This document shows, in pieces, positions 46,507 through 57,019 of a stretch of 64,000 nt of DNA. Origin of the DNA: Anaeramoeba ignava (taxonomy: Eukaryota; Metamonada; Anaeramoebidae); assembly GCA_028826165.1 (NCBI GenBank), contig JAPDFW010000103.1, positions 186,001-250,000 of the forward strand, read 5' to 3'. A model generated the notes under the pieces. The model was given only the letters and a program-made list of their open reading frames with translations. It did not search any database and was not told the origin of the DNA. Made by a program: the position numbers and the translations under genes. Within the stretch, counting starts at the first letter, position 1. Each line of letters begins with the position of its first letter.

Positions 46507-49461
46507 TTAAAAATCTTCAAGACTTTTTGAAAGAACTTTTGCCATTTCAATATCTAATTGTTCTTCTAAAGAAATTGATTTTGCTAAAGCAAGAGCAACT
46601 TCTTCAGAAATTTCATAATCTTTTTCAGGAACTCTTTTTACTTTATTTTTTTCTTGTAATAAAACTTCTTCTAAATCATATTCATCATCAAATTTTTTAG
46701 AAAGAGATTTTTGGATCAGAGCTTTATGAGATTTTTTAGAAGAAATTGGGAAACTAAAATGGTTCATTTTATAATTTTTTTTACTTCTTTTTGAATTTGA
46801 AAAATGAATTTTTCCTTTTTGATTTTGATTTTGATTTTGATTTTGATTTTGATTTTTCTTTTTCTTTTTCTTTTTTGGATTGAATTCAATTATTTGAATT
46901 TTTTTGTAAGAAGAGACAAAAATATTTGTTTCAAAAACTTCAAATTTAATAATTGGTTCGTCATTAAAGGATTTGATTTTTTGAATAAAGTTTCCAAAAC
47001 GATCAAAAATGAAAATTTCTCCTTGATGAGTTGATATGAAGATTGAAAAGAAATCAATATAAATTTGCGAAGGTTTTCCTTGAATTTGGAATGAATATTC
47101 AATCTTTTGTGTTGAAGGATTGAAAAGAACAACATCTCCAATTTTTGAAGAACAACAAACAAATCCCTTTTGGAATGAAAGGGTTGTCATTTTATTTGGA
47201 GTTAAATTGTCGATTGAGTATGAAGGTTTTGAGTTTGAATCTAATTTAGAGAGGAGATTGTAGCAACTAATTCTGCCAAAATGATGCCCAACAAGTAAAT
47301 ATTTGCTTATAGATTTTTGATTTGTGATTAAATGGTTATTTTTGGATTGATTTGGATTTTCATTATCATAAACAGATTCTTTATTCTCTTCCATAAATTC
47401 GTGAACAATATATTCCAATCTTGTAACTTTATCAAATTCTCCAGCAAGAACCATGATTTTTTTATGTTGGTTCACTGACCAAAAAACTAATTCACCTGAA
47501 ATTCCCCCTAAAACAATAATGTAATCATCCAAATAAGGATAACAACAAACAGCGGTAACAAAAACAGAAGGATCTAAAAAAGACATGTAATTTTTTTTGC
47601 CAAAAGTCCACAAATCAAAAAATCGGATTGTTCCGTTGAAAGAAATTGAAATGACAAACGATTTTTGATCAAAATTATCAATTTTCAAAATTCTAATTGG
47701 CGAGTCATTTTCTGCAGAAAGAAAACGGTGTTGTTTAGACATTAAGAACTCTGCAGAAATGGATCCGTTTTCATGACCGAAAATAACCACGTGATCCTTG
47801 TTGATAAAATCATGAACCATACAAATAGGATCCTCAATTGGAAATTGAGAAACTACACTTGTTCTTCGAGAAAAAAGATCATAAAATTGGATGACATCAT
47901 CAGAAATTATTGCGAATTTTGTTTGGCCTTTCTTTTGTGGTTTGATTTTCTTTAATGAAGTTGAGGGTTTTTTACTGTTGTTGTATTTATTTTGTAAAAT
48001 GAAAGAATCAAAAATGATATCGGTTTCGTTGCGAAAGAATATTTTAACATTTCTTAAATGTGGTTTCAAACCCAGCATTTTGTTTCTTTTGCTTTGGGAA
48101 ATGTATTCTTGTTTCCATGTTGAAAATAGTTTATTTGACGGATCCAGTCTCCATTTTTCCTGGGTTGCTTGTTTCCATGTGTAATCATCATCAACAATTG
48201 ATTTAAAAAAACTACAAGTTTGTTGAATAAAACTTAAGTGTTTTTCGTCTAAATGTGAAAAAATTAGAATGAGAATATCATCTGTAAGTGTTTGTAAAGT
48301 TAATGGTTCTTTTTTTATATGATCTTTTTGATCTTTTTCATCATCACTATCAATTTCATCTTCAATTTCGTCATCTTCATCATCTTCATCATCTTCATCA
48401 TCATCAATTTCATCATCTATTTCAATTTGTATTTGATTTATTATTTGATTTAAAATTTCATTGTCAATTTGGTTTTCTATTTTGATTTGATTTTCCATTT
48501 CCATTTTGTTTTTTAATTTGATTTCATTTTCAATTTGAAATTGATTTTGAATTTCATTTTGATTTTGATTTTGATTTTGATTTTGATTTATATTTTGATT
48601 TTTATTTTCAATTTGATTTTGATTTTGATTTTGATTTTGATTTTGATTTTGATTTTGATTTTGATTTTGATTTTGATTTTGATTTTGATTTTGATTTTGA
48701 TTTTCATTTTGATTTTGATTATGATTTTGATTTATATTTTGATATTGATTTATATTTTGATTTTGATTTTGTGTTATATTTTGATTTTGATTTTGATTTT
48801 CATTTTGATTTTGATTTTCATTTTGATTTTGATTATGATTTTGATTTTGAATTTGATTTTGATTTTGTTGATGAATTTGTGTTATATTTTGTTGTTGATT
48901 TTGTTGATGAATTTGTGTTATATTTTGTTGATGAATTTGTGTTATATTTTGATTTTGATTTATATTTTGATTTTGTTGTTCATTTTGGTTTATATTTTGA
49001 TTTTGATTTTCATTTTCATTTTCATTTTGATTTTCATTTTGATTTATATTTTGATATTGATTTATATTTTGATTTTGATTTATATTTTCATTTTGATTTT
49101 CATTTTGATTTTGTTGTTGATTTTGTTGTTGATTTTGTTGTTGATTTTGTGTTATATTTTGTTGTTGATTTTGTTGTTGATTTTGTTGTTGATTTTGTTG
49201 TTGATTTTGTTGATGAATTTGTTGATGAATTTGTGTTATATTTTGATTTTCATTTTGATTTATATTTTGATTTTGATTTTGATTTTGTGTTATATTTTGA
49301 TTTTGTTGATGAATTTGTGTTATATTTTGATTTTGATTTTGATTTATATTTTGATTTTGATTTTGATTTTGATTTTGATTTATATTTTCATTTTGATTTA
49401 TATTTTGATTTTGTGTTATATTTTGTTGATGATTTTGTGTTATATTTTGTTGTTGATTCAT
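46507..49461 (-). CDS. F-box/WD40 protein with N/Q-rich N-terminus and C-terminal UIMs
   Basis: This is a single-exon frame of 984 residues. Residues 1-320 are almost only NQ, QQN, NIN and HQQ repeats from TTGATT-type hexamers, then an acidic D/E run. An F-box follows near 390-440 (LTDDILILIFSHLDEKHLSF, then YTWKQATQEKW). A WD40-like propeller region covers about 500-860 (GTIRFFDLWTFG, GGISGELVFWSVNQHK, IGDVVLFNPST, QGEIFIFDRFG). At the extreme C-terminus are two UIM-like helices (SEEVALALAKSISLEEQ and IEMAKVLSKSLEDF). F-box/WD proteins act as substrate adaptors of SCF ubiquitin ligases through Skp1. UIMs on such an adaptor are unusual and could bind ubiquitinated substrates. The frame is intact despite a repeat of about 950 bp. 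Start ATG is at 49461. Confidence 0.85.
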   Translation of the reverse strand: MNQQQNITQNHQQNITQNQNINQNENINQNQNQNQNQNINQNQNQNITQIHQQNQNITQNQNQNQNINQNENQNITQIHQQIHQQNQQQNQQQNQQQNQQQNITQNQQQNQQQNQQQNQNENQNENINQNQNINQYQNINQNENQNENENENQNQNINQNEQQNQNINQNQNITQIHQQNITQIHQQNQQQNITQIHQQNQNQIQNQNHNQNQNENQNQNENQNQNQNITQNQNQNINQYQNINQNHNQNQNENQNQNQNQNQNQNQNQNQNQNQNQNQNQNQIENKNQNINQNQNQNQNQNEIQNQFQIENEIKLKNKMEMENQIKIENQIDNEILNQIINQIQIEIDDEIDDDEDDEDDEDDEIEDEIDSDDEKDQKDHIKKEPLTLQTLTDDILILIFSHLDEKHLSFIQQTCSFFKSIVDDDYTWKQATQEKWRLDPSNKLFSTWKQEYISQSKRNKMLGLKPHLRNVKIFFRNETDIIFDSFILQNKYNNSKKPSTSLKKIKPQKKGQTKFAIISDDVIQFYDLFSRRTSVVSQFPIEDPICMVHDFINKDHVVIFGHENGSISAEFLMSKQHRFLSAENDSPIRILKIDNFDQKSFVISISFNGTIRFFDLWTFGKKNYMSFLDPSVFVTAVCCYPYLDDYIIVLGGISGELVFWSVNQHKKIMVLAGEFDKVTRLEYIVHEFMEENKESVYDNENPNQSKNNHLITNQKSISKYLLVGHHFGRISCYNLLSKLDSNSKPSYSIDNLTPNKMTTLSFQKGFVCCSSKIGDVVLFNPSTQKIEYSFQIQGKPSQIYIDFFSIFISTHQGEIFIFDRFGNFIQKIKSFNDEPIIKFEVFETNIFVSSYKKIQIIEFNPKKKKKKKNQNQNQNQNQNQKGKIHFSNSKRSKKNYKMNHFSFPISSKKSHKALIQKSLSKKFDDEYDLEEVLLQEKNKVKRVPEKDYEISEEVALALAKSISLEEQLDIEMAKVLSKSLEDF

Positions 49462-49785
49462 TTCTATTTCTAAAAAAAAAAAAATAATACAAATTAAATT
49501 GAAAAAAAAATGAAAAAAAAAAATGAAAAAAAAAAAATAAAAAAAAACTTTTCTTTCTTGAAAAAAAGAGAAAATTACATCAATTATTAATAATTTTTAT
49601 TTAATATTAATAATAATTTTTTTTAATGATGATTTGGAAAAATAAAGAAAAAAAATAATTAAAAAAATAAAATTTTTTTTTTCATTTTTTTTTCAATTTA
49701 ATTTTTTGCTTTTTTCCATTTTCAATTCCAAATTTTCTTCATTTTAAAACAAAACAAAAAAAAAAACAAAAACAGAAAAAAAAGA
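49462..49785. other. Divergent promoter region
   Basis: 324 bp of A/T-rich DNA between divergent genes. It has A-runs near the F-box start and a T-tract/GC/T-tract element at 49702-49716, about 70 bp before the T-protein ATG. No gene is seen. Confidence 0.4.
49702..49716 (+). promoter_or_regulatory. T-tract/GC/T-tract element
   Basis: Six T, GC, six T about 70 bp upstream of the aminomethyltransferase ATG, in the same orientation as the elements before the CHID1-like, WD40-BTB, FUN34-like and NC2-alpha genes. Confidence 0.22.
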
Positions 49786-51954
49786 ATGTTAAATCTATTT
49801 AAAAAACAAATACCAAAAACAGTGAATACAATTCAATTTACATTTTCCAGTCAAATTAAAAAAACGCATTTAAATTCAATTCATCGAGAAATTGGAGGAA
49901 AAATGGTAGAATTTGCTGGATGGGATATGCCAGTAAAATATGATAATCTTTCTATTGTTGAAAGTCATCTTCATACTCGTAATAAATGTTCCCTTTTCGA
50001 TGTTGGTCATATGGGTCAATATAGAATTACTGGTCCTGATAGAAAACGTTTCTTTGAAACTGTTGTTGTTGCTGATGTTCATTCTGTCAAATTGAATCAA
50101 TCAAAATTATCTTGTTTTACAAATGAAAATGGTATTTTTACTTCATCAAATTTATTTCATCAAATTTTATATAAATTATAAAATATAATTATAAATATAA
50201 ATATAAATATAAATATAAATATAAATATAAATATAAATATAAATATAAATATAAATATAAATATAAATATAAATATAAATATAAAAATATAAATATATAA
50301 ATATAAATATAAATATAAATATAAATATAAATATAAATATAAATATAAATATAAATATAAATATAAATATAAATATAAATATAAATATAAATATAAAAAT
50401 ATAAAAATAAATATAAAATAAATATAAAATAAATTATAAATATAAATATAAATATAATTCTAAATATAAATATAAATATAAATATAAATATCAAAATGAA
50501 TTTTAATTTTTAAATTAAAAATGAAAAAGGTGGAATTAAGGATGATTGCATGTTTAATAACAGAGAAGATGATGCATTATTTCTTGTAGTTAATGCAGCT
50601 TGTAAAGAAAAAGATCATAATCATAAATATAACAATGAAAAATTTAAAGATAAAGAATATAAAATGTTAATAATTAATTTTTATCAAATCAATTTTTGCA
50701 GTTTTAAATTAAAAATCAAATTTAATATTAAAATTAAAATTAAATATTAAAATTAAAATTAAAAATTATAAAATTAAAATTAAAATTAAATTTAAAATTA
50801 AATTTAAAATTAAAATTAAAGTTAAAATTAAATTTAAAATTAAAATTAAAGTTTAAAAATTTAAAATTAAAATTAAAATTAAAATTTAAAATTAAAATTA
50901 AAATAAAATTAAAATTAATATTAATATTAAAATTTAAATTAAAATTAAAATTATAATTAAAATTAAAATTAAAATTAAAATTAAAATTAAAATTAAAATT
51001 AAAATTAAAATTAAAATTAAAATTAAAATTAAAATTAAAATTAAAATTAAAATTAAAATTAAAATTAAAATTAAAATTAATATTAAAATTAAAATTAAAA
51101 TTAAAATTAAAATTAAAATTAAAATTAAAATTAAAATTAAAATTAAAATTAAAATTAAAATTAAAATTTAAATTAATATTAAAATTAAAAATTCATTTAT
51201 AAAATTAAAATTAAAAAATTAAAATTAAAATTAAAAAATCAAAAAATTGTTCATCAAAAAAGGACCGAAAACTATGGAAATTGTCGAAAAAATGGCTAAG
51301 ACATCACTTCGAAATATGCCATTTATGACAGGACGCGAATTAAAATTCGACAACATCAAAGTATGGGCAACACGATGCGGTTACACAGGAGAAGATGGAT
51401 TTGAATTATCAATAGAAGATCCAGAACAAGCAAAACAACTGACATATCGGTTCTTAGCAAATCCACTTGTCGAAGCAGCAGGACTTGGAGCAAGAGATTC
51501 GCTACGATTGGAGAGCGGACTTTGTCTGTATGGTAATGATATGGACGAAACAACAACTCCTTCTGAAGCTTCTTTACTTTGGTTGATCTCAAAAAATCGA
51601 AAACAAACTGGTGGTTTTCTTGGTGACTCAAAAATTCTCTCTCAAATTAAGAACAAGTCATTAGTCAAGAAAAAGAGAATCGGTCTCCTCATCCCTCAAG
51701 GTCCTCCTGCTCGTCAGCACGCCCTTGTTTTTGACCCTTCTGGAAATAAAATTGGTGAAGTAACTTCTGGCACTTTTTCTCCTGTTCTTAAAAAAGGTAT
51801 CGCAATGGCTTATGTCCCTCCTGCTTTTTCAAAAAATGGAACTAAACTCCAAGTAGAAGTTCGTGGAAGACTCTTCCCTGCTATTGTTACAAAAATGCCT
51901 TTTGTTCCTGCTGGTTATTATAAGGTTCCTGGTGATGGAAAATCTAAAAAATAA
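49786..51954 (+). CDS. Aminomethyltransferase (glycine cleavage T-protein)
   Basis: Exon 1 is 49786-50131 and exon 2 starts at 50530 (phase 1, GTATTT...AAAAAG); a last exon covers about 51240-51954. Motifs are GGKMVEFAGWDMPVKY, SLFDVGHMGQ, GGIKDDCMFNNREDDALFLVVNAACKEKD (in two parts), TRCGYTGEDGFELS, ARDSLRLESGLCLYGNDMD and KMPFVPAGYYK. The enzyme releases ammonia and passes the C1 unit from aminomethyl-lipoyl H-protein to tetrahydrofolate. The basic N-terminus (MLNLFKKQIPKTVNTIQFTF) looks like a mitochondrial or hydrogenosomal targeting peptide. Between exon 2 and the last exon, about 20 conserved residues before GPKTME are not found; the gap holds only AAAATT repeats, so the exon-2 donor and last acceptor are unresolved. 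Confidence 0.88.
50185..50490 (+). repeat. (ATAAAT)n microsatellite in T-protein intron 1
   Basis: About 300 bp of near-perfect ATAAAT hexamers with a few ATAAAA variants sit within the 398-nt first intron. The antisense frame of I and Y residues is a repeat artefact. Confidence 0.9.
50700..51235 (+). repeat. AAAATT array in T-protein intron 2 region
   Basis: About 530 bp of AAAATT hexamers with a few AATATT and AAATTT variants lie between the second and last exon. The missing conserved coding segment of the T-protein would be expected here; a repeat-induced collapse or loss is possible. Confidence 0.85.
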
Positions 51955-51977
51955 TTCGTTCCACTTTTTTTTTTCCG

Positions 51978-51998
51978 TTTTTTTTTTTTTGCTTTTTT
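51978..51998 (+). promoter_or_regulatory. T-tract/GC/T-tract element after T-protein, before WD40-BTB gene
   Basis: Thirteen T, GC, six T, preceded by TTCCAC and a T-run. It lies 24 bp after the T-protein stop and 187 bp before the WD40-BTB start, so it could serve either 3'-end formation or the next promoter. Confidence 0.2.
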
Positions 51999-52184
51999 CT
52001 TTCTTTCTTCAAAAATCAAAATTTTAATTTGGATCCAGTTTCATTTAAATTCTTCATTTTCTTTAGTAATAAAAATGGAATTTGGAAATGAATGAAAAAA
52101 AAAAAATTAAAAACAAAAATTTCAAATTTCATTTTTCAATTTTTTTTCAATTTTTTTTCAATTTTTTTTCAATTTTTTTTTAAA

Positions 52185-54570
52185 ATGGAATCTGAATCTT
52201 TATTAAAACAAACTCTTATTGGAAAACATTCAAGAGAAGTTAGATGTTTATGTGCTGATGAACGTTATGTTTATTCAGGAAGTTTTGATAATAAAATTTG
52301 TAAATGGAATCCTGAAGTAAATTCATTTAAAAAATTCATTTAAAAAATTAATTTATAAAATTAAAATTAAAATTAAAATTAAAGACAAATAAACTTTGTT
52401 GGACAATTGAAACAGACAGTTATATTTTTGCTCTTAGAGTTTATGATCATTTTCTTTATGCAGTTGGTTCTTTTTTTCGAGCATATAATAAAAAGGTTTT
52501 TTTTATTTAAAAATTAACAACAAATTTCAATTCAAAATTCCAATTCAAAATTTATTTGATTTTAGAATAGAAAAATTCGTTTTGAATTTGAAAAGAATAA
52601 ATCGTATATTTATGATTTCGATTTTTATCAAAATAAAGTTTATAGAGGTGGAAGTGATAATTGTATAAGAGAATTTGATACAGTTAATAATCCAAAAAAA
52701 AAGAAAAAAGAAAAGAAAAAATTTATTCAATATAAAAAATAATCAAATCTTAAAAATTTATTTAGGAATCAGGAAAAGAATTAAGATCAAAAAATACTAA
52801 ATTTACAATTTGGTCACTTAGAATTTTTCAAGACAAACTTTATACTGGTTGTTCAAATCAAAGAATTGAAGAATATGATATTGAAGTGAATTAAATTTCA
52901 AAAAATTAAATTGATCATTTAAAATCAAAATATTAAAATAATTTTATTTTCTAAATTAGAATTTAGATTTAATTAGACATTTTGATTGTTCTACTGGTAT
53001 TTGGGGATTTAATATTTATAATAATCATCTTTATTTTACAGAATCTGGAAAATTGATAAAATATAGTTTAGAAGTAAATCTTTCAAATAAAATCAAAATT
53101 AAATCAAATTTGAAATCAAAATTAAATTGAAATCAAATTAAATTGAAATCAAAATTAAATTGAAATTAAATCAAATTAAAATTCAAATTAAAATGAAATT
53201 AAATCAAAATTAAATCAAAATTAAATCAAAATTAAATCAAAATTAAATTGAAATTAAAATGAAATTAAATCAAAATTGAAATTGAATTAAATTAAATCAA
53301 AATTAAATCAAAATTAAATCAAAATTAAAATGAAATTAAATTGAAATCAAATTAAATTGAAATTAAATTAAATTGAAATTAAATCAAAATTAAAATGAAA
53401 TTAAATTGAAATTAAAATTTAGGCAAATAAAAGAGTGAAGGAATTTGAATTTAAAAATTATCTGATTTCAAATTTTCAAATTGATGATATTTGGTTTATT
53501 GGTGGAGAATCAGGTGTTATTGCATGGGATCTTTCTGTAAATACCACAATATAAATATACTTTTTTATATAAATATCTTCATTATTTATTTATTTATAAT
53601 TTCACAAACAAAATTTCTTCTTAACTTTCCAAAAATGAATATTATTTTTTTTTTAAAATTATCAACTATTATTTAATAGAAAGATGAACAAAAATATTTA
53701 TTTCCAGGTGCTACTGCTTGGGGAGCTTGTGGAAATAAGAAAAGACTATTTATTGGTTTAACAAATACAGAAATATATACTTGTGATATTTCTGTAAACA
53801 AAAAATTCAAATTAAAATTAAATTCAAAATTAAATTAAATTAAAATCAAAAATTAAAAATCAAAATTCAAAATCAAAATCAAAAAAAACTTTATCGATTG
53901 TTAGCAATTTTTTTATTATACAAGTTTATTGAAAGATTTGAAAAAATTATACAAAAGAAAAGAATCTTGTGATATAACTTTCAAAACATTTGGAGGAGAA
54001 ATTTCTGTTCATAAATTAATAATTTCCTCAAGAATTGGAAAGGATTATGAAAAAGTATTAGAATACTTTCAATCACAAAAAATTGAAGAAGCAAATATCT
54101 TTTTCCGTTGGATTTATACAGGAATTTCTCAAGATGATCAATTAATCAATCAAATTCTTGAAGATTTAAAAATAGGATCTTTTAAAGAATTAAATGGAAT
54201 TGAAAAAGTATCAAAAGCATTGGAAAAACTTTACAAAGAAGAAGAAACAAAAGATTTTACAATTTTAATTGGAAACAAATCAATCAAGGCTCACAAAGTA
54301 ATTTTAATGGCAAGAAGTGATTTATATCGAGGAATGTTTTTAAATGTTGATGATAAATCTAATCAAGTTAATGATTATAGTGGAAAATCATTTAAAACAC
54401 TTCAACTTTTGATTGAGTTTATTTATACAGACAAACTAAATACTAGTTTATTATCAGATCAAGTTATTTCAGAATTAGAGGATGCAGTTGATTATTATCA
54501 ATTAAATACTTCATCTATTCTTCCAACTTTGATTGATGAATTCAAGAAGAATAAGAAGAAGAAAAAATAA
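52185..54570 (+). CDS. Seven-bladed WD40-like protein with C-terminal tandem BTB-like module
   Basis: Eight exons (52185-52316, 52385-52495, 52566-52682, 52766-52885, 52960-53073, 53423-53536, 53680-53793, 53905-54570), all introns phase 0, give 495 residues. Exons 1-7 have 44, 37, 39, 40, 38, 38 and 38 codons, and each encodes one propeller blade ending in a WD-like motif (CKWNPE, AYNKK, REFDT, EEYDIE, KYSLE, AWDLS, TCDIS). Exon 8 (from residue 275) is the two-BTB module: CDITFKTFGGEISVHKLII, then KDFTILIGNKSIKAHKVIL, ARSDLYRGMFLNV and DAVDYYQLN. The last intron lies exactly at the WD40/BTB boundary. An adaptor or oligomerising role is inferred. The in-frame ATG at 52092 is rejected as start because 52092-52184 is a T-rich leader like that of other genes. 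Confidence 0.9.
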
Positions 54571-54720
54571 TAAATTAAATAATAAATTAAATAATTAAAA
54601 TAAATAATTAAATAAATTAAATAATTAAAAATAAAATAAAAAAATAAATATTCAAATTAAATATTCTTCTTTTTTGGATCAAAATAAATAAAAATCGAAT
54701 TCTAATTCTATTTCTAAAAT

Positions 54721-55503
54721 TTAATTAGTTTTATTAAAAGTTTCTTCAAAAAAATAAGTATCAGAAGGAATCATTCCCATTTTTTTATAAGCTTGTTGAG
54801 CTCTATAATTTTTCTTTTCAACATAAAGTTTTAAACCTAATGCTCCATTTTTTATTGCTAATTCCTTTAAAAAATTATGCATTCTAGAATATACTCCTTT
54901 TCTTCTAAATTGTGTTTTAACATATACACTTTGAATCCACCAAATTAATCCATTTTTTATTTCATCCCATTCATAAGTATTCATAAAACATGCAACAATT
55001 TCTTGAGTTTCTTCATCTTTTAATTTTAATTTTAATTTTAATTTTGATTTTAATTTTAATTTTAATTTTAATTTTAATTTTAATTTTAATTTTAATTTTA
55101 ATTTGAATTTTAATTTTGATTTTAATTTTAATTTTAATTTTAATTTTGATTTTAATTTTGATTTTAATTTTAATTTTAATTTTAATTTTAATTTTAATTT
55201 TAATTTTTAATTTTGAATTTAATAAATATTTTAATTTTGATTTTAATTTTAATTTTAATTTTAATTTTAATTTTAATTTTGATTTTGATTTTGATTTTAA
55301 TTTTAAAAGGAGAATATACGTTCAACAACAAAATATTGACCAAGTTCTGGATTATCAAGCATTTGTTGAACACCATTTTGAATTTTTTCTTTAGGAAGAT
55401 CAATATTTTCAGTTTCTTTAGCAATACTAATATTTAAATCAGCAATTTGAATAACATCATTTTGAGATAATTTTCTAATAATAATAGGAAGTTTATTTTG
55501 CAT
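54721..55503 (-). CDS. GNAT-family N-acetyltransferase
   Basis: Two exons, 55503-55320 and 55016-54721, join in phase 1 (GTATAT...AAAG), giving 159 residues, typical for a GNAT protein. The start MQNKLPIIIRKLSQNDVIQI is the usual first strand and helix. Exon 2 carries EIVACFMNTYEW, then motif A SVYVKTQFRRKGVYSRMH with the acetyl-CoA-binding RRKGVY loop, and motif B NYRAQQAYKKMGM. It transfers acetyl from acetyl-CoA to an amine; the substrate cannot be told from sequence. The gene is convergent with the WD40-BTB gene and divergent from the membrane protein at 55696. The 303-nt intron is TTTTAA/TTTTGA repeat. Confidence 0.87.
55017..55319 (-). repeat. TTTTAA hexamer intron of the GNAT gene
   Basis: The intron is almost entirely AAAATT/AAAATC hexamers on the coding strand. 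Frames on both strands made of I/L, F/N/D or K/I are artefacts. Confidence 0.85.
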
Positions 55504-55600
55504 TTAAATTAAATTAAAATAAAAGAAAAATGAAAAATAAAAAAAAAAATTAAAAGGAGAAAAAAAAATAAATTAAAAAAGGAGAATAATTTTATTTTAA

Positions 55601-55620
55601 TTTTTTTTTTTGCTTTTTTT
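55601..55620 (+). promoter_or_regulatory. T-tract/GC/T-tract element between divergent genes
   Basis: Eleven T, GC, seven T about 75 bp before the ATG at 55696, in coding-strand orientation. AAAAGGAGAA occurs twice just upstream (about 55553 and 55577), towards the GNAT gene. Confidence 0.22.
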
Positions 55621-55695
55621 ATTTTTCTTCTTCTTTTTTTCCAATTAAATTCGTTTTTTTTTTAATAATAAGAAATTTCCAAAAGAGAAAAAACG

Positions 55696-57012
55696 ATGAG
55701 TGAACAAATTTCAACACAAACAGATGAATGGGATAGTATTCACACAGACCAAGAGAAGCAAAAAACAGAAACGGAAATTGAGATGAAAGAAATAACTTCA
55801 ACTGACAGTCAACCTTTGCTTGTAAAAAGACAAGAAATTCGTCCAACTCCAAGAAACAGAGTCAGAGTTGCTAAAGAAATTGCTAATGCTCAAACAAAAG
55901 ATAACTTTTTGGGTCCTACTCAATTGGGTTATATGGGTTTGTCTTTTGGATCTTTTGTTGTTGCTGTTCTTAATTTGGGTCTTTGGTCTGAAAATAGTCT
56001 GTTTCTTTTTATTCTTTTTATTTTTTGGAATTGATCGAAATTTGATGAAACAATTTATAATTACAATTACAATTACAATTACAATTACATTTAAAATTAC
56101 AATTAAAATTACAATTATAATTACAATTACAATTACAATTACATTTATAATTAAAAATAAAATTAAAATTAAAATTACAATTACAATTACAATTACAATT
56201 ACAATTACAATTACAATTACAATTACAATTACAATTACAATTACAATTACAATTAAAATTACAATTACAATTACAATTACAATTACAATTACAATTACAA
56301 TTACAATTACAATTACAAATAAAATTATAATTACAATTACAATTACAATTTAAAATTAAATTTAAAATTATAATTAAATTTAAAAGTTCAATCTCTTTAT
56401 TGGTTTGTTCTCATTCCTGCAATTCTTGTATTACTCGCAGCAATTCTTAGTTATTTGCTTCATAATAATCTTGAAGCAAGCATTTTCTTTGTAAAATTAA
56501 AAATTAAAATTAAAAAATTAAAATTAATATTAAAAATAAAATTAAAATTAAAAAATTAAAAAATTAATATTAAAATTAAAATTAAAATTAAAATTAAAAT
56601 TAATATTAAAAAATAGGTTCTTTCAGTGTTCCTTTTTGCAGTTTCATCAACATGGGTAGTTGATTTATGGGATAATTTGAATCCACTTCCACCAGGAAAA
56701 ATGAGATTATTAGCTTCATTTTTTGTGACACTTTTTATCTTTCTTGTTTTCTTTACATTTTTCACACTTCAAATGGCTCAAATGATTTTTTGGTTGTTTT
56801 TCTCATTAAGTTTAGCAATGTTCTTCTTGATTTTCAGAATTATTTACTCTGCAAATAATATTCTTGTTGGCGTTCCTTTAATAATGACTACTTGTTTAAG
56901 TGTTTATCTTTCAGTCTCTTTAACTCTTAATAATTTAGTTGGAAAACAAGTGTTGCCTTTAGGAAATCCACTTTATAATTGGTCTAATTTTAATTTACAT
57001 TTAACTAATTAA
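55696..57012 (+). CDS. Multi-pass membrane protein, GPR1/FUN34/YaaH (acetate permease)-like
   Basis: Exons 55696-55996, 56387-56490 and 56617-57012 (phases 1 and 0) give 266 residues. A polar N-terminal tail of about 70 residues precedes about six hydrophobic segments: LGYMGLSFGSFVVAVLNLGL, WFVLIPAILVLLAAILSYLL, FFVLSVFLFAVSSTWV, LLASFFVTLFIFLVFFTFF, MIFWLFFSLSLAMFFLIF and ILVGVPLIMTTCLSVYLSV. The order and the short loop with a G-P-x-x-L-G start resemble the acetate/succinate uptake family, in which this motif is N-P-A-P-L-G. The match is by eye and weak, so substrate is uncertain. Acetate handling would suit an anaerobic protist. The first intron is an AATTAC hexamer array. Confidence 0.72.
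56050..56352 (+). repeat. (AATTAC)n microsatellite intron
   Basis: About 300 bp of AATTAC hexamers, with a few AATTAA and AATTAT variants, fill most of the 390-nt first intron of the membrane-protein gene. The I/T frame over it is an artefact. Confidence 0.9.
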
Positions 57013-57019
57013 CTTTCGG

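Noticed and set aside
48535-49487. Plus-strand frames of 238-312 codons over the F-box gene start
   Set aside because: Antisense reading of the (NQ)n hexamer array; composition is only L/I or F/D/Y and it covers a clear minus-strand coding region.
52092-52184. Upstream in-frame ATG as start of the WD40-BTB gene
   Set aside because: The added stretch is TTTTTTTTCAA repeats translating to F/K only; the ATG at 52185 starts a conserved-looking first blade.
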